NCBI GenBank assembly: GCA_024276335.1 | Contig: JAJRXL010000403.1 | Coordinates: 1-5,733 of the forward strand | Reading direction: 5' to 3' | Origin: Bacteroidota bacterium | GTDB lineage: Bacteria > Bacteroidota > Ignavibacteria > SZUA-365 > JAADGX01 | Length of the DNA: 5,733 bases | In this document: piece by piece, positions 1 to 5,733 of the stretch | How positions within the stretch are numbered: the first letter of the stretch is position 1 | How the letters are laid out: each line of letters begins with the position of its first letter | Program-made: the position numbers and the translations under genes | The notes under the pieces: generated by a model | The model's input: only the letters and a program-made list of their open reading frames with translations | Told to the model about the DNA's origin: nothing | The model's database searches: none

Positions 1-110
1 ACATGTCGGCGTATGCGGACTATTTCGATGGTAAACTGGAGGATCACCATCTTTCGGATGAAGAACTCCACCAGTACTTGAACATCCTAGATACTCCCCC
101 GGTAGCCTGA
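1..110 (+). CDS. C-terminal end of an unrecognised upstream protein (partial)
   Basis: An open frame enters from the left edge (codon phase starting at base 3) and stops at TGA 108-110. It gives 35 visible residues, acidic and hydrophilic, ending in LNILDTPPVA. There is an ATG at base 3, but no upstream sequence to show whether it is a start. An acidic helix-like tail (LSDEELHQYL) followed by a short proline-containing end suits the C-terminus of a longer protein better than an independent peptide. A terminator-like hairpin follows about 50 bases after the stop, which supports this being the end of a separate transcription unit from the hdr genes. I do not recognise the family and assign no function. 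Confidence 0.5.
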   Translation, partial: MSAYADYFDGKLEDHHLSDEELHQYLNILDTPPVA

Positions 111-159
111 GTGCGCAGGAAGACGTTCCGTCGTTTATGTTCACCCCGGCTAAGCACAT

Positions 160-194
160 TCCGCCTTCCAGGTCGCTCTGCAAGGCGGAGTTTT
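160..194 (+). terminator. Probable intrinsic terminator of the upstream gene
   Basis: TCCGCCTT (160-167) pairs perfectly with AAGGCGGA (182-189), an 8-bp GC-rich stem around a 14-base loop. It is followed by G and then TTTT (191-194) leading into an AT-rich stretch. The position about 50 bases after the upstream stop and before the promoter candidate fits a Rho-independent terminator on the + strand. The T run is short and the loop rather large, so strength is uncertain. Confidence 0.55.
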
Positions 195-220
195 AAATTA
201 GAAAAAGATATAAGCGTCTT

Positions 221-249
221 TTGGTATTAATGGCGTTTATGATTATATT
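221..249 (+). promoter_or_regulatory. Candidate sigma-70-type promoter for the hdr operon
   Basis: TTGGTA (221-226) matches TTGACA at four of six positions. After a 17-base spacer, TATATT (244-249) matches TATAAT at five of six. Transcription would start near 256, leaving an untranslated leader of about 85 bases before hdrC. The site follows the terminator-like hairpin and lies in the most AT-rich part of the gap. It was found by eye from a consensus, with no experimental support. Confidence 0.4.
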
Positions 250-252
250 GTA

Positions 253-276
253 GGCGAATGACATACACGCATCGCC
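253..276 (+). other. Small imperfect hairpin in the presumed hdrC leader
   Basis: GGCG (253-256) can pair with CGCC (273-276). ATG (258-260) can then pair with CAT (270-272) if A257 is bulged, closing a 9-base loop. It would lie at or just after the predicted transcription start, where it could stabilise the 5' end or be an operator half-site pair. Such a short bulged stem may also arise by chance. Confidence 0.2.
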
Positions 277-341
277 CAAGAGATCGAGCTGCAAGTTGAT
301 GAGACAGCCTCACATTACGTGCACTATTGAGAGCAAACATC

Positions 342-1052
342 ATGGTACAAAAATCTCCGGATCGTAACTACACACCCGGCAAACTCCCTCTTCGCGAACG
401 AGCGCTGAGAATGGCTTTCCTCCAGCGCATCCATGATATTCCCGGAGGAGAGAAGCTTCACCGCTGTATCCAGTGTGGCACGTGCTCTGGCTCCTGCCCC
501 GTTTCCTGGGCCATGGATCTCATGCCGCGTGAGCTCATCGCCCACTTTCGCGCCGGCGACATCGAGACCATCCTGCACAGTCGGACAATATGGCTTTGCG
601 CTTCCTGCTACGCCTGTACCGAACGGTGCCCGCAGGGCATTCGGGTCACGGACATCATCTACTCCCTGAAACGACTGGCAATCGATTCCGACATCACGTT
701 GGAACATGACGGCGCCCACAAGCTACCCCAAATCTTTGTCGATATCATCAACAAGTACGGGCGCAACCACGAACTGGGCCTGATGATGCGGTACTACCTC
801 CGCACAAATCCCTTGCAGTTGTTGCGCATGGCAAGCCTGGGCCTCGCCATGATGAAACGACGGCGCATAACGTTTACGCCTCCCCGCGTCGAGAAAGCCC
901 TCAAGGATATTCGCCTCATCATTGCTCACGCCGAGCGACTGGAAGTGCCGAAAGAGATTTTCAGCCCGGAATACCGCCCGGACACCGTCGGCTACCGCGC
1001 CATCGACAAGGTTTCCTCGCGGTCCTCGAAATCTCCGTCCACGACTGAGTGA
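342..1052 (+). CDS. hdrC: Heterodisulfide reductase subunit C, HdrC (4Fe-4S ferredoxin-like)
   Basis: This 236-residue protein is the electron-transfer subunit that passes electrons from HdrA to the disulfide-reducing subunit HdrB in the cytoplasm. Two CxxCxxCxxxCP motifs for [4Fe-4S] clusters are visible: C42, C45, C48, C52 (CIQCGTCSGSCP) and C86, C89, C92, C96 (CASCYACTERCP). The helical region after them (about 105-215) is usual for HdrC. The protein is somewhat longer than the roughly 180-200 residues common in the family, with an extra basic N-terminus and a serine-rich C-terminal tail. No signal peptide or membrane segment is seen, which points to the soluble HdrABC type and not a membrane HdrDE or DsrMK-like form. 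I chose ATG 342, preceded by a weak GAGAG at 329-333. An in-frame TTG at 327 would add five residues but has no ribosome binding site. It is the first gene of the operon, 13 bases before hdrB. Confidence 0.93.
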   Translation: MVQKSPDRNYTPGKLPLRERALRMAFLQRIHDIPGGEKLHRCIQCGTCSGSCPVSWAMDLMPRELIAHFRAGDIETILHSRTIWLCASCYACTERCPQGIRVTDIIYSLKRLAIDSDITLEHDGAHKLPQIFVDIINKYGRNHELGLMMRYYLRTNPLQLLRMASLGLAMMKRRRITFTPPRVEKALKDIRLIIAHAERLEVPKEIFSPEYRPDTVGYRAIDKVSSRSSKSPSTTE

Positions 1053-1053
1053 C

Positions 1054-1060
1054 AAAGGAG
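1054..1060 (+). promoter_or_regulatory. Ribosome binding site of hdrB
   Basis: AAAGGAG ends 5 bases before ATG 1066. It decides the hdrB start, because the open frame itself continues upstream to 922 inside hdrC without homologous-looking sequence. Confidence 0.8.
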
Positions 1061-1065
1061 CTATC

Positions 1066-1959
1066 ATGAAATACGCATATTACCCCGGCTGCTCACTGGA
1101 ATCTTCCTCCCGCATGTACGACAGCTCCCTGCGCGAGGTATTCCGCTGCCTAGACCTCGAATTGGTGGAATTGGAAGACTGGAACTGTTGTGGCGCCACC
1201 GCTTATTTCTCGGTAAAAGAAACCGTCTCGCTGGCCGTAAGCGCGCGGAACCTGGCGCTTGCCGAACTCTCGAACCTGGATATTGTCGCCCCTTGTTCCT
1301 CGTGTTTCACCATCCTCCTCAAGACGCATCACATGCTGGAAGGGAACACCGAACTCAGTGATAAAATCAACGAGGCCCTTGGAGCGGTTGGCCTTTCGTA
1401 CAAGGGAACCGTCCGGGTCCGGCACCCGCTGGAAGTCCTGGTCAACGACGTCGGACTGGACAAAATCCGCAAGACGGTGAAAGTGCCGCTGGACGGTTTT
1501 GCCATCGCCCCCTACTACGGATGCCAGATTGCCCGCGGTGAATCGTCGTTCGATGATTCCGAGGACCCGGTCTTCATGGACAAGCTCTTTGCGACCCTGG
1601 GCGCACGGCTCGTGTACTTTCCGCACAAGGTCCGTTGTTGCGGCGGCATGCTTATGTACACGTGGGAAGACATCGCCGTCAGGCTGGTTACCGACCTTAT
1701 GCGCTGCGCCCAGGAAAACGGAGCGCACCTCATCTCGACGACCTGCCCGATGTGCCACGCCAACCTGGACCTGCACCTGAAGCAGGTCCGGAAACTCTAT
1801 CCCGAAGCCAAACCGATGTCCACCTACTTCTTCACCCAGCTTCTCGGCCTTGCTCTCGGTATCCCCGCCGAAAAGCTCGGCTTCGATCTCAACTACATCC
1901 CGATCGATCAGCGACTCAAGGACGTCATCCAGAGAACCAGGGAGGTGTCTCATGCCTGA
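1066..1959 (+). CDS. hdrB: Heterodisulfide reductase subunit B, HdrB (two CCG domains)
   Basis: This 297-residue protein is the catalytic disulfide-reducing subunit. In methanogen HdrB two noncubane [4Fe-4S] clusters cleave CoM-S-S-CoB. Both CCG motifs are complete here: C9, C41-C42 and C77/C80 (CSSC) in the first half, and C153, C191-C192 and C227/C230 (CPMC) in the second. The spacing closely follows the structurally known methanogen HdrB ligands, so both clusters are expected to be present. The N-terminus MKYAYYPGCSLE is the standard family start and agrees with the Shine-Dalgarno at 1054-1060. Length is typical. Bacteria of this kind are not expected to make the methanogen heterodisulfide, so the true substrate is unknown; another thiol/disulfide pair is possible. 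The last codons overlap the hdrA start by 8 bases, suggesting translational coupling. Sulfur-oxidation sHdr HdrB homologues are an alternative, but the full set of cysteines and the neighbours favour the bifurcating HdrABC type. Confidence 0.95.
   Translation: MKYAYYPGCSLESSSRMYDSSLREVFRCLDLELVELEDWNCCGATAYFSVKETVSLAVSARNLALAELSNLDIVAPCSSCFTILLKTHHMLEGNTELSDKINEALGAVGLSYKGTVRVRHPLEVLVNDVGLDKIRKTVKVPLDGFAIAPYYGCQIARGESSFDDSEDPVFMDKLFATLGARLVYFPHKVRCCGGMLMYTWEDIAVRLVTDLMRCAQENGAHLISTTCPMCHANLDLHLKQVRKLYPEAKPMSTYFFTQLLGLALGIPAEKLGFDLNYIPIDQRLKDVIQRTREVSHA
1940..1946 (+). promoter_or_regulatory. Ribosome binding site of hdrA inside the end of hdrB
   Basis: GGGAGGT lies within the last hdrB codons and ends 5 bases before ATG 1952. 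It fixes the hdrA start at 1952, although the reading frame is open from 1850. Together with the 8-base gene overlap it points to coupled translation of HdrB and HdrA. Confidence 0.8.
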
Positions 1960-4900
1960 GAAAATCGGTTTTTACGTTTGCCACTGCGGAATAAACATCT
2001 CGAATACGGTCGACGTGGAATCCGTACGCGACTTCATCGCCGGGGAGTCCCAGGTGGAAATTTCGCGCGACTACAAGTTCATGTGCTCGAACGCCGGGCA
2101 GAATATGATCAAGAGCGACATCGCCGAATACGACCTGACAAGGGTTGTGGTTGCCGCTTGCTCCCCCCTTATGCACGAGTTGACTTTCCGCACTGCCTGC
2201 GAGGAAGCGGGCCTCAACCGCTACCTCTTCCAGATGGCGAATATCCGGGAACAGTGCGCCTGGGTTCACGACGACCGCGCCGCCGCTACCGACAAGGCGA
2301 AAGCGCTTTCGCTGGCGGCCGTGCGGCGGGTCGCCCTCCACCAGCCCATGACGCCTAGGCAGGTTCCCATCAACCCGCGGACCCTTGTCGTGGGCGCAGG
2401 TATTGCGGGAATTCAAGCCGCGCTGGAACTGGCGGACTCCGGCAACGAAGTGGTGCTCGTCGAGCGTGAGCCGACCATCGGGGGTCAAATGGCGCGCTTC
2501 GACAAGACCTTCCCCACGCTCGATTGTTCCTCCTGTATCCTCACGCCGAAAATGGTTTCCGTCAGCCACCGGAAGAACATTCGACTGCTCACGTGCAGCG
2601 AAGTGAAGAACGTCGAGGGCTACATGGGAAATTTCACCGTCACCGTTAAGACGAGACCGCGGTACGTCACCGACGTATGCACGTCGTGCGGGGAATGCGT
2701 CAAGGTTTGCCCCATCAACGTCCCCAGCGTGTTCGACATGATGATGCAGGACCGGACCGCCATCCACAAGGTTTTTCCCCAGGCCGTTCCCGGCACGTTC
2801 GTCATCGAGAAACGCGAGCGCCCGCCCTGCAAGCAAGCCTGCCCAATCCACCAGGACGCGGCTGGGTACATCGCCCTGGTGCGGGAAGGACGGTTCGCGG
2901 AAGCGGCCAAACTGGTGCGAAAGGAAAACCCCCTGCCATTCATTTGCGGTCGCGTGTGCTACCACCCGTGCGAGTCGCAGTGTAACCGCGGCAGCGTGGA
3001 CGAGCCTCTCGCCATCCGTGACCTCAAGCGATTCCTGATGGACTGGGAGCGTGAAAACATCGGAGAAGTCGAGCCTCCTCCCAAAGAAAACGACTTCGAG
3101 GAATCCGTCGCCGTTATCGGATCCGGCCCCGCGGGACTGACCGCTGCATTCGATCTTGCACGCATGGGGTACAAGGTAACGGTGTTCGAAAAGCACAACG
3201 TGGCCGGGGGCATGCTGGCGGTCGGGCTTCCGACGTACCGGTGCCCGCGCGACATCCTCGAGCATGATATCAAGTACATCGAAAAGATGGGCGTTCGCAT
3301 CGAGACCGGCCGGGAACTCGGGAAGCACTTCACCCTCGACGATTTGCTCGAAGGCAAGAACGGATACAGGTACGACGCCGTGTTCATCGCCACCGGCGCC
3401 CACAAGGGATTTACGCTCGACGTCCCCGGAGAACACTTGGAAGGCGTCATCAGCGGCGTCGATTACCTGAGAAACATCAACCTTGGATTGGAACAGAAGA
3501 CCGGGCGCAAGGTGGCCGTGATCGGTGGCGGCAACACGGCCATCGACACCGCCCGTACCGCCCGCCGCGAGGGCGCCGAAGTCACGATTCTTTACCGGCG
3601 CACACGCGAAGAAATGCCCGCCGAAGAGGACGAACTGGCAGACGCCATTGCCGAAGGAGTCGAAGTCCGGTACCTCACAGCGCCGGTGGAAATACTCGGT
3701 GAACGGGAGCAGGTTCGGGGTGTCCGGTGCATTACCATGCAACTGGGGGAACCGGATGCCAGCGGGCGACGGCGCCCGGTGCCCGTCCCCGGTTCCGAGC
3801 ACGACCTGGAATTCGACCAGGTCATCGTTTCCATCAGCCAGCAACCCGATGTGGCCTGGTACCCGAAACCCGCTGAAGGTTCGAACGGCGCGCCGCGGCT
3901 GAACTTCACGAAATGGGACACCGTCCAGGTCAACGCCGAGACGATGCAAACCGATGTGCCCGGCGTATTCGCCGGTGGCGATATCGTTCTCGGACCCGCG
4001 ACCGTCGTCGAGGCCATGGGACAGGGACGCCGCGCGGCCGAAGCCATGCATAAGTACTTGCGCAATGACCCTCTCCAGGATTTTGAAACTCACATGCCCC
4101 CGGCGAATCCCCGGAAGGGATTCGAGGAGAAACCCCACCCGTACGCGCCGCGGTACGAGGATACGCCACGGGAAGAGCGAATCAGCATGCCCCAGCGGGA
4201 TGCCGCGGAACGCATCCGCGATTACCGGGAAGTCAACCTCGGGTACAGCGTTGAACAGGCGCAGCGGGAAGCGAGCCGGTGCCTGAATTGCGGCGTCTGC
4301 GTCGAGTGCTACGAGTGCGAGAGGGTCTGCGAACCCGGAGCCATCGTCCACAACATGAAGGAAACCGAGGAAGAAATCGAGGTGGGCCAGATCCTGGCGA
4401 CAACCGGCTTCGACCTCATGGACCCGTCGGTGATGCCCCAGTACGGCTACGGGAAACTGGACAACGTGTACACGTCGCTCGAGTTCGAGCGGATCGTGAA
4501 CGCCACCGGTCCCACCGGCGGAAAGATCCTCCTCAAAAACGGCAAGGAACCACGAGCGGTGGCCATTCTCCACTGCATCGGCTCCCGCGACGAACGCTAC
4601 CACCGCTACTGCAGCCGCGTCTGCTGCATGTACGCCCTCAAGTTCGCCCACTTGGTCAAGGAGCGAACCAGCGCCGAGGTGTACCAGTTCTACATCGACA
4701 TGCGCGCCTTCGGAAAAGGCTACGAGGAATTTTACTCGCGCGTCCTGGACGAAGGGGCCAACGTCATTCGGGGACGGGTGGCCGAGATCGTCGAAGCGGG
4801 ATGGTCGGGCGAGGAAGCGGGCGTGCTGCTCGTTCATTGCGAGGATACGCTGATCGGAAAGCACCGGGAAATCCCCGTGGACATGGTAATTCTCTGCCCC

Positions 4901-5374
4901 GCCCTGGTTCCCAAGCACGACGCGGGCGACCTCGCCCGGACGTTGAGCATCTCCCGCAGCCCCGACGGGTTCTTCCTCGAGCGACATCCCAAGCTCGATC
5001 CCGTGGCCACGGCCACGGACGGCGTGATGGTTGCGGGCGCCTGCCAGGGACCGAAGGACATTCCGGACAGCGTGGCCCAGGCTTCCGCCGCCGCCGCTCG
5101 CATCCTCTCCCTCATTTCCAAGGGCGAAGTGGAGATCGACCCGGTGCGCGCGGTGATAGACGAAGAGGCATGTGGCGGCTGCCGGATCTGCAACGACCTC
5201 TGTCCCTACAAGGCCATCACCTGGGACGAGGAGCGAAAAATATCCATGGTCAACGAAGCCTTGTGCAAGGGTTGCGGAACGTGCGTGGCCGCCTGCCCCG
5301 CCTCGGCGATCACCGGCATGGGCTTTACGAACGACCAGATCGAAATGGAACTCGAAGCATTGTTGGAGGTGTGA
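1952..5374 (+). CDS. hdrA: HdrA with an inserted NAD(P)H-binding GltD/NfnB-like flavoprotein module
   Basis: This 1140-residue soluble Fe-S flavoprotein is the electron-bifurcating core of the complex. In order it shows: an N-terminal HdrA domain (1-135) with C10, C12, C45 and C70 and the family phrase AACSPLMHE; an FAD Rossmann start GAGIAG (148-153) and GGQMARFDKTFPTLDCSSC (177-195); a first ferredoxin motif C243/C246/C249/C253; a GltD/NfnB-like insert (about 288-776); a six-cysteine seam (C777, C780, C783, C786, C789, C793) ending EPGAI; the second half of the HdrA flavin domain with ATTGF and the cluster set C875, C887, C891-C892; CQGPKDIPDS (1031-1040); and a C-terminal two-cluster ferredoxin (C1074/1077/1080/1084 and C1105/1108/1111/1115). 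Classical HdrA is about 650 residues, so the excess is the insert. The MPEKIGFYVCHCG start is typical of the family. The frame runs unbroken across both joints, so this is a true fusion and not a frameshift artefact. Known HdrA bifurcates electrons between ferredoxin and HdrB's disulfide; use of NAD(P)H here is inferred. Confidence 0.95.
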   Translation: MPEKIGFYVCHCGINISNTVDVESVRDFIAGESQVEISRDYKFMCSNAGQNMIKSDIAEYDLTRVVVAACSPLMHELTFRTACEEAGLNRYLFQMANIREQCAWVHDDRAAATDKAKALSLAAVRRVALHQPMTPRQVPINPRTLVVGAGIAGIQAALELADSGNEVVLVEREPTIGGQMARFDKTFPTLDCSSCILTPKMVSVSHRKNIRLLTCSEVKNVEGYMGNFTVTVKTRPRYVTDVCTSCGECVKVCPINVPSVFDMMMQDRTAIHKVFPQAVPGTFVIEKRERPPCKQACPIHQDAAGYIALVREGRFAEAAKLVRKENPLPFICGRVCYHPCESQCNRGSVDEPLAIRDLKRFLMDWERENIGEVEPPPKENDFEESVAVIGSGPAGLTAAFDLARMGYKVTVFEKHNVAGGMLAVGLPTYRCPRDILEHDIKYIEKMGVRIETGRELGKHFTLDDLLEGKNGYRYDAVFIATGAHKGFTLDVPGEHLEGVISGVDYLRNINLGLEQKTGRKVAVIGGGNTAIDTARTARREGAEVTILYRRTREEMPAEEDELADAIAEGVEVRYLTAPVEILGEREQVRGVRCITMQLGEPDASGRRRPVPVPGSEHDLEFDQVIVSISQQPDVAWYPKPAEGSNGAPRLNFTKWDTVQVNAETMQTDVPGVFAGGDIVLGPATVVEAMGQGRRAAEAMHKYLRNDPLQDFETHMPPANPRKGFEEKPHPYAPRYEDTPREERISMPQRDAAERIRDYREVNLGYSVEQAQREASRCLNCGVCVECYECERVCEPGAIVHNMKETEEEIEVGQILATTGFDLMDPSVMPQYGYGKLDNVYTSLEFERIVNATGPTGGKILLKNGKEPRAVAILHCIGSRDERYHRYCSRVCCMYALKFAHLVKERTSAEVYQFYIDMRAFGKGYEEFYSRVLDEGANVIRGRVAEIVEAGWSGEEAGVLLVHCEDTLIGKHREIPVDMVILCPALVPKHDAGDLARTLSISRSPDGFFLERHPKLDPVATATDGVMVAGACQGPKDIPDSVAQASAAAARILSLISKGEVEIDPVRAVIDEEACGGCRICNDLCPYKAITWDEERKISMVNEALCKGCGTCVAACPASAITGMGFTNDQIEMELEALLEV
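2813..4279 (+). other. GltD/NfnB-like module inserted within HdrA
   Basis: HdrA residues about 288-776. The module begins with the cluster domain seen at the N-terminus of glutamate synthase small subunit and NfnB relatives (Fer4_20 type): PPCKQACP (C293, C297), then CGRVCYHPCESQC (C332, C336, C340, C344) and IRDLKRF. Next come an FAD-binding GSGPAG (390-395) with VFEKHNVAGGMLAVGLP, and ATGA (480-483). The nicotinamide nucleotide-binding part has GGGNTAIDTA (525-534) and LYRRTREEMPA (547-557). It closes with GVFAGGD (671-677), the second FAD motif. The paired arginines after the second nucleotide-binding strand (R549, R550) are like those in NADPH-using family members, so NADPH is a reasonable guess, but NADH cannot be excluded. 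No glutamine-amidotransferase or GltB partner is present, which argues against glutamate synthesis. All motifs are intact, so the module is probably active as an electron port of the Hdr complex. Confidence 0.9.
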
Positions 5375-5378
5375 CACT

Positions 5379-5516
5379 ATGATCATGCGGCTTCTCCTCA
5401 TATACGTTTGTCGGCATCGTTCCTGCCTATCGTCAATTGCACGCGCAGTCGCCCGTGCACCCCGGCGGTACGTGCCCGGCTTCATCACGGGAAAAGGAGG
5501 TAGAGATGGCGTCTGA
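5379..5516 (+). CDS. Doubtful small basic reading frame between hdrA and mvhD
   Basis: A 45-residue frame starts at ATG 5379 and ends at TGA 5514-5516, overlapping the start of mvhD by 11 bases. GGAGGT at 5365-5370, inside the end of hdrA, lies 8 bases upstream of its ATG, which is good spacing for a ribosome binding site. The peptide begins hydrophobic (MIMRLLLIYVC) and then becomes strongly basic and arginine-rich, with two cysteines (C11, C16). I recognise no family. In GC-rich DNA short open frames are common, and the GGAGGT may simply encode the last hdrA codons (Glu-Val), so it may well not be a gene. If translated, it would couple hdrA to mvhD. Confidence 0.2.
   Translation: MIMRLLLIYVCRHRSCLSSIARAVARAPRRYVPGFITGKGGRDGV
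5492..5501 (+). promoter_or_regulatory. Very strong ribosome binding site of mvhD
   Basis: AAAAGGAGGT is a near-perfect anti-Shine-Dalgarno match whose core ends 5 bases before ATG 5506, fixing the mvhD start. It is the strongest such site in the window. Confidence 0.85.
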
Positions 5517-5733
5517 ACCTCGCATCATCGGTTTTCTCTGCAACTGGTGCAGCTACACCGGGGCCGATCTCGCCGGTGTCGCGAAAATGAAAACGGCGCC
5601 CAACGTCCGGATCATCCGCACCATGTGCTCCGGGCGCATCGACCCCGAGTTCATCCTGAAAGCGTTCCGGAAGGGAGCGGACGGCGTACTCGTCTCCGGC
5701 TGCCATTTCGGCGATTGCCACTACCAGGAAGGC
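5506..5733 (+). CDS. mvhD: MvhD/FrhD-type [2Fe-2S] electron-transfer subunit (partial, N-terminal 76 residues)
   Basis: The protein starts MASEPRIIGFLCNWCSYTGAD and runs off the right edge; family members are usually about 140 residues. C12 and C15 (CNWCSYTGAD), C41 in RTMCSGRIDPEF, and C66/C71 in GCHFGDCHYQEG are the conserved cysteine-containing motifs of the MvhD/FlpD family. The early cysteines and the GCHxGDCHY loop provide the likely ligands of its [2Fe-2S] cluster. In known complexes MvhD docks on HdrA and carries electrons to it from a [NiFe] hydrogenase (MvhAG), formate dehydrogenase or another donor. Its position 131 bases after hdrA fits the same operon. No hydrogenase or dehydrogenase gene lies in the window, so the partner is unknown and may be downstream. 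Some MvhD domains are fused to other proteins, which the cut prevents checking. Confidence 0.93.
   Translation, partial: MASEPRIIGFLCNWCSYTGADLAGVAKMKTAPNVRIIRTMCSGRIDPEFILKAFRKGADGVLVSGCHFGDCHYQEG

Larger units (their letters stand above)
111..341. other. Intergenic region upstream of the hdr operon
   Basis: These 231 bases lie between the upstream stop and hdrC. No convincing gene is seen in either direction. The part around 190-250 is clearly richer in A and T than the flanking coding DNA. It holds a terminator-like hairpin, a sigma-70-like promoter candidate and a small imperfect hairpin, each listed separately. I saw no sigma-54 (TGGC-N8-TGC type) element and no tRNA or known riboswitch shape. 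Confidence 0.6.

Noticed and set aside
922..1065. Extended N-terminus of HdrB from 922
   Set aside because: The 48 extra residues are hdrC read out of frame. AAAGGAG at 1054-1060 and the family start MKYAYYPGCS fix ATG 1066.
1850..1951. Extended N-terminus of HdrA from an upstream ATG at 1850
   Set aside because: The extra 34 residues are serine/arginine-rich out-of-frame hdrB sequence. The family N-terminus and GGGAGGT both place the start at 1952.
1150..1953. A 267-residue minus-strand frame opposite hdrB
   Set aside because: It is an antisense shadow with no motif; hdrB on the plus strand is unambiguous.
2813..4279. Two genes or an assembly error joining hdrA and a gltD gene
   Set aside because: The frame is continuous through both joints, and HdrA sequence is present on both sides without duplication or loss. 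This indicates a genuine insertion, not a chimeric join.
4279..5382. A 367-residue plus-strand frame overlapping the 3' third of hdrA
   Set aside because: Its translation is dominated by R, G, P and H, as expected from reading a GC-rich gene out of frame. The overlapping hdrA frame carries the conserved cysteine motifs.
1925..5488. A 1187-residue open frame on the minus strand covering all of hdrA
   Set aside because: It is the antisense shadow of hdrA in GC-rich DNA. Its translation is rich in H, G, V and D with no recognisable domain, while the plus-strand frame has dozens of conserved HdrA and GltD motifs.
5452..5491. Inverted repeat CCCGTG/CACGGG as a terminator between hdrA and mvhD
   Set aside because: It has only 6 bp with a 28-base loop and is followed by AAAAGGAGG, not a T run. 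It is more likely chance in GC-rich DNA.
1..5733. CRISPR arrays, insertion sequences, tRNA or rRNA genes
   Set aside because: No repeat-spacer pattern, transposase motif, terminal inverted repeats or RNA-gene fold was seen on either strand.

Overview
The window carries most of one operon on the + strand. It encodes a soluble heterodisulfide reductase-type electron-bifurcating complex in the order hdrC - hdrB - hdrA - mvhD, with mvhD cut by the window's right edge. The organism looks like a strictly anaerobic bacterium with moderately high GC. Sulfate-reducing or syntrophic Desulfobacterota are a good guess, because HdrA proteins of this sort and CBA-MvhD operons are familiar there. This rests on gene content only, and nothing in the window fixes the taxon.

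Layout: 1-110 is the tail of an unrecognised upstream reading frame. 111-341 is an AT-richer intergenic stretch with a terminator-like hairpin (about 160-194) and a sigma-70-like promoter candidate (TTGGTA/TATATT, 221-249). 342-1052 is hdrC, with two [4Fe-4S] motifs. 1066-1959 is hdrB, with two complete CCG (noncubane cluster) motifs. 1952-5374 is hdrA, whose start overlaps the end of hdrB by 8 bases. 5375-5505 is a 131-base gap holding only a doubtful 45-residue frame. 5506 to the end is the first 76 residues of an MvhD/FrhD-type [2Fe-2S] protein behind a very strong ribosome binding site.

The notable feature is HdrA. At 1140 residues it is well above the roughly 650 residues of a classical methanogen HdrA. 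The excess is a complete NAD(P)H-binding, FAD-binding GltD/NfnB-like module (about residues 288-776). It sits inside the HdrA ferredoxin insert, between the first Fe-S motif and a six-cysteine second motif. All usual HdrA parts remain on both sides.

From known Hdr biology, HdrB and HdrC would form the high-potential disulfide-reducing branch. HdrA would hold the bifurcating flavin and the low-potential ferredoxin exit, and MvhD would link the complex to a hydrogenase, formate dehydrogenase or other partner. The inserted module implies a second entry or exit port, so that NAD(P)H could feed or receive electrons within the same polypeptide. That coupling is inference. The domain fusion itself is directly visible, and I believe related HdrA-GltD fusions exist in anaerobic bacteria, so it is unusual rather than certainly new.
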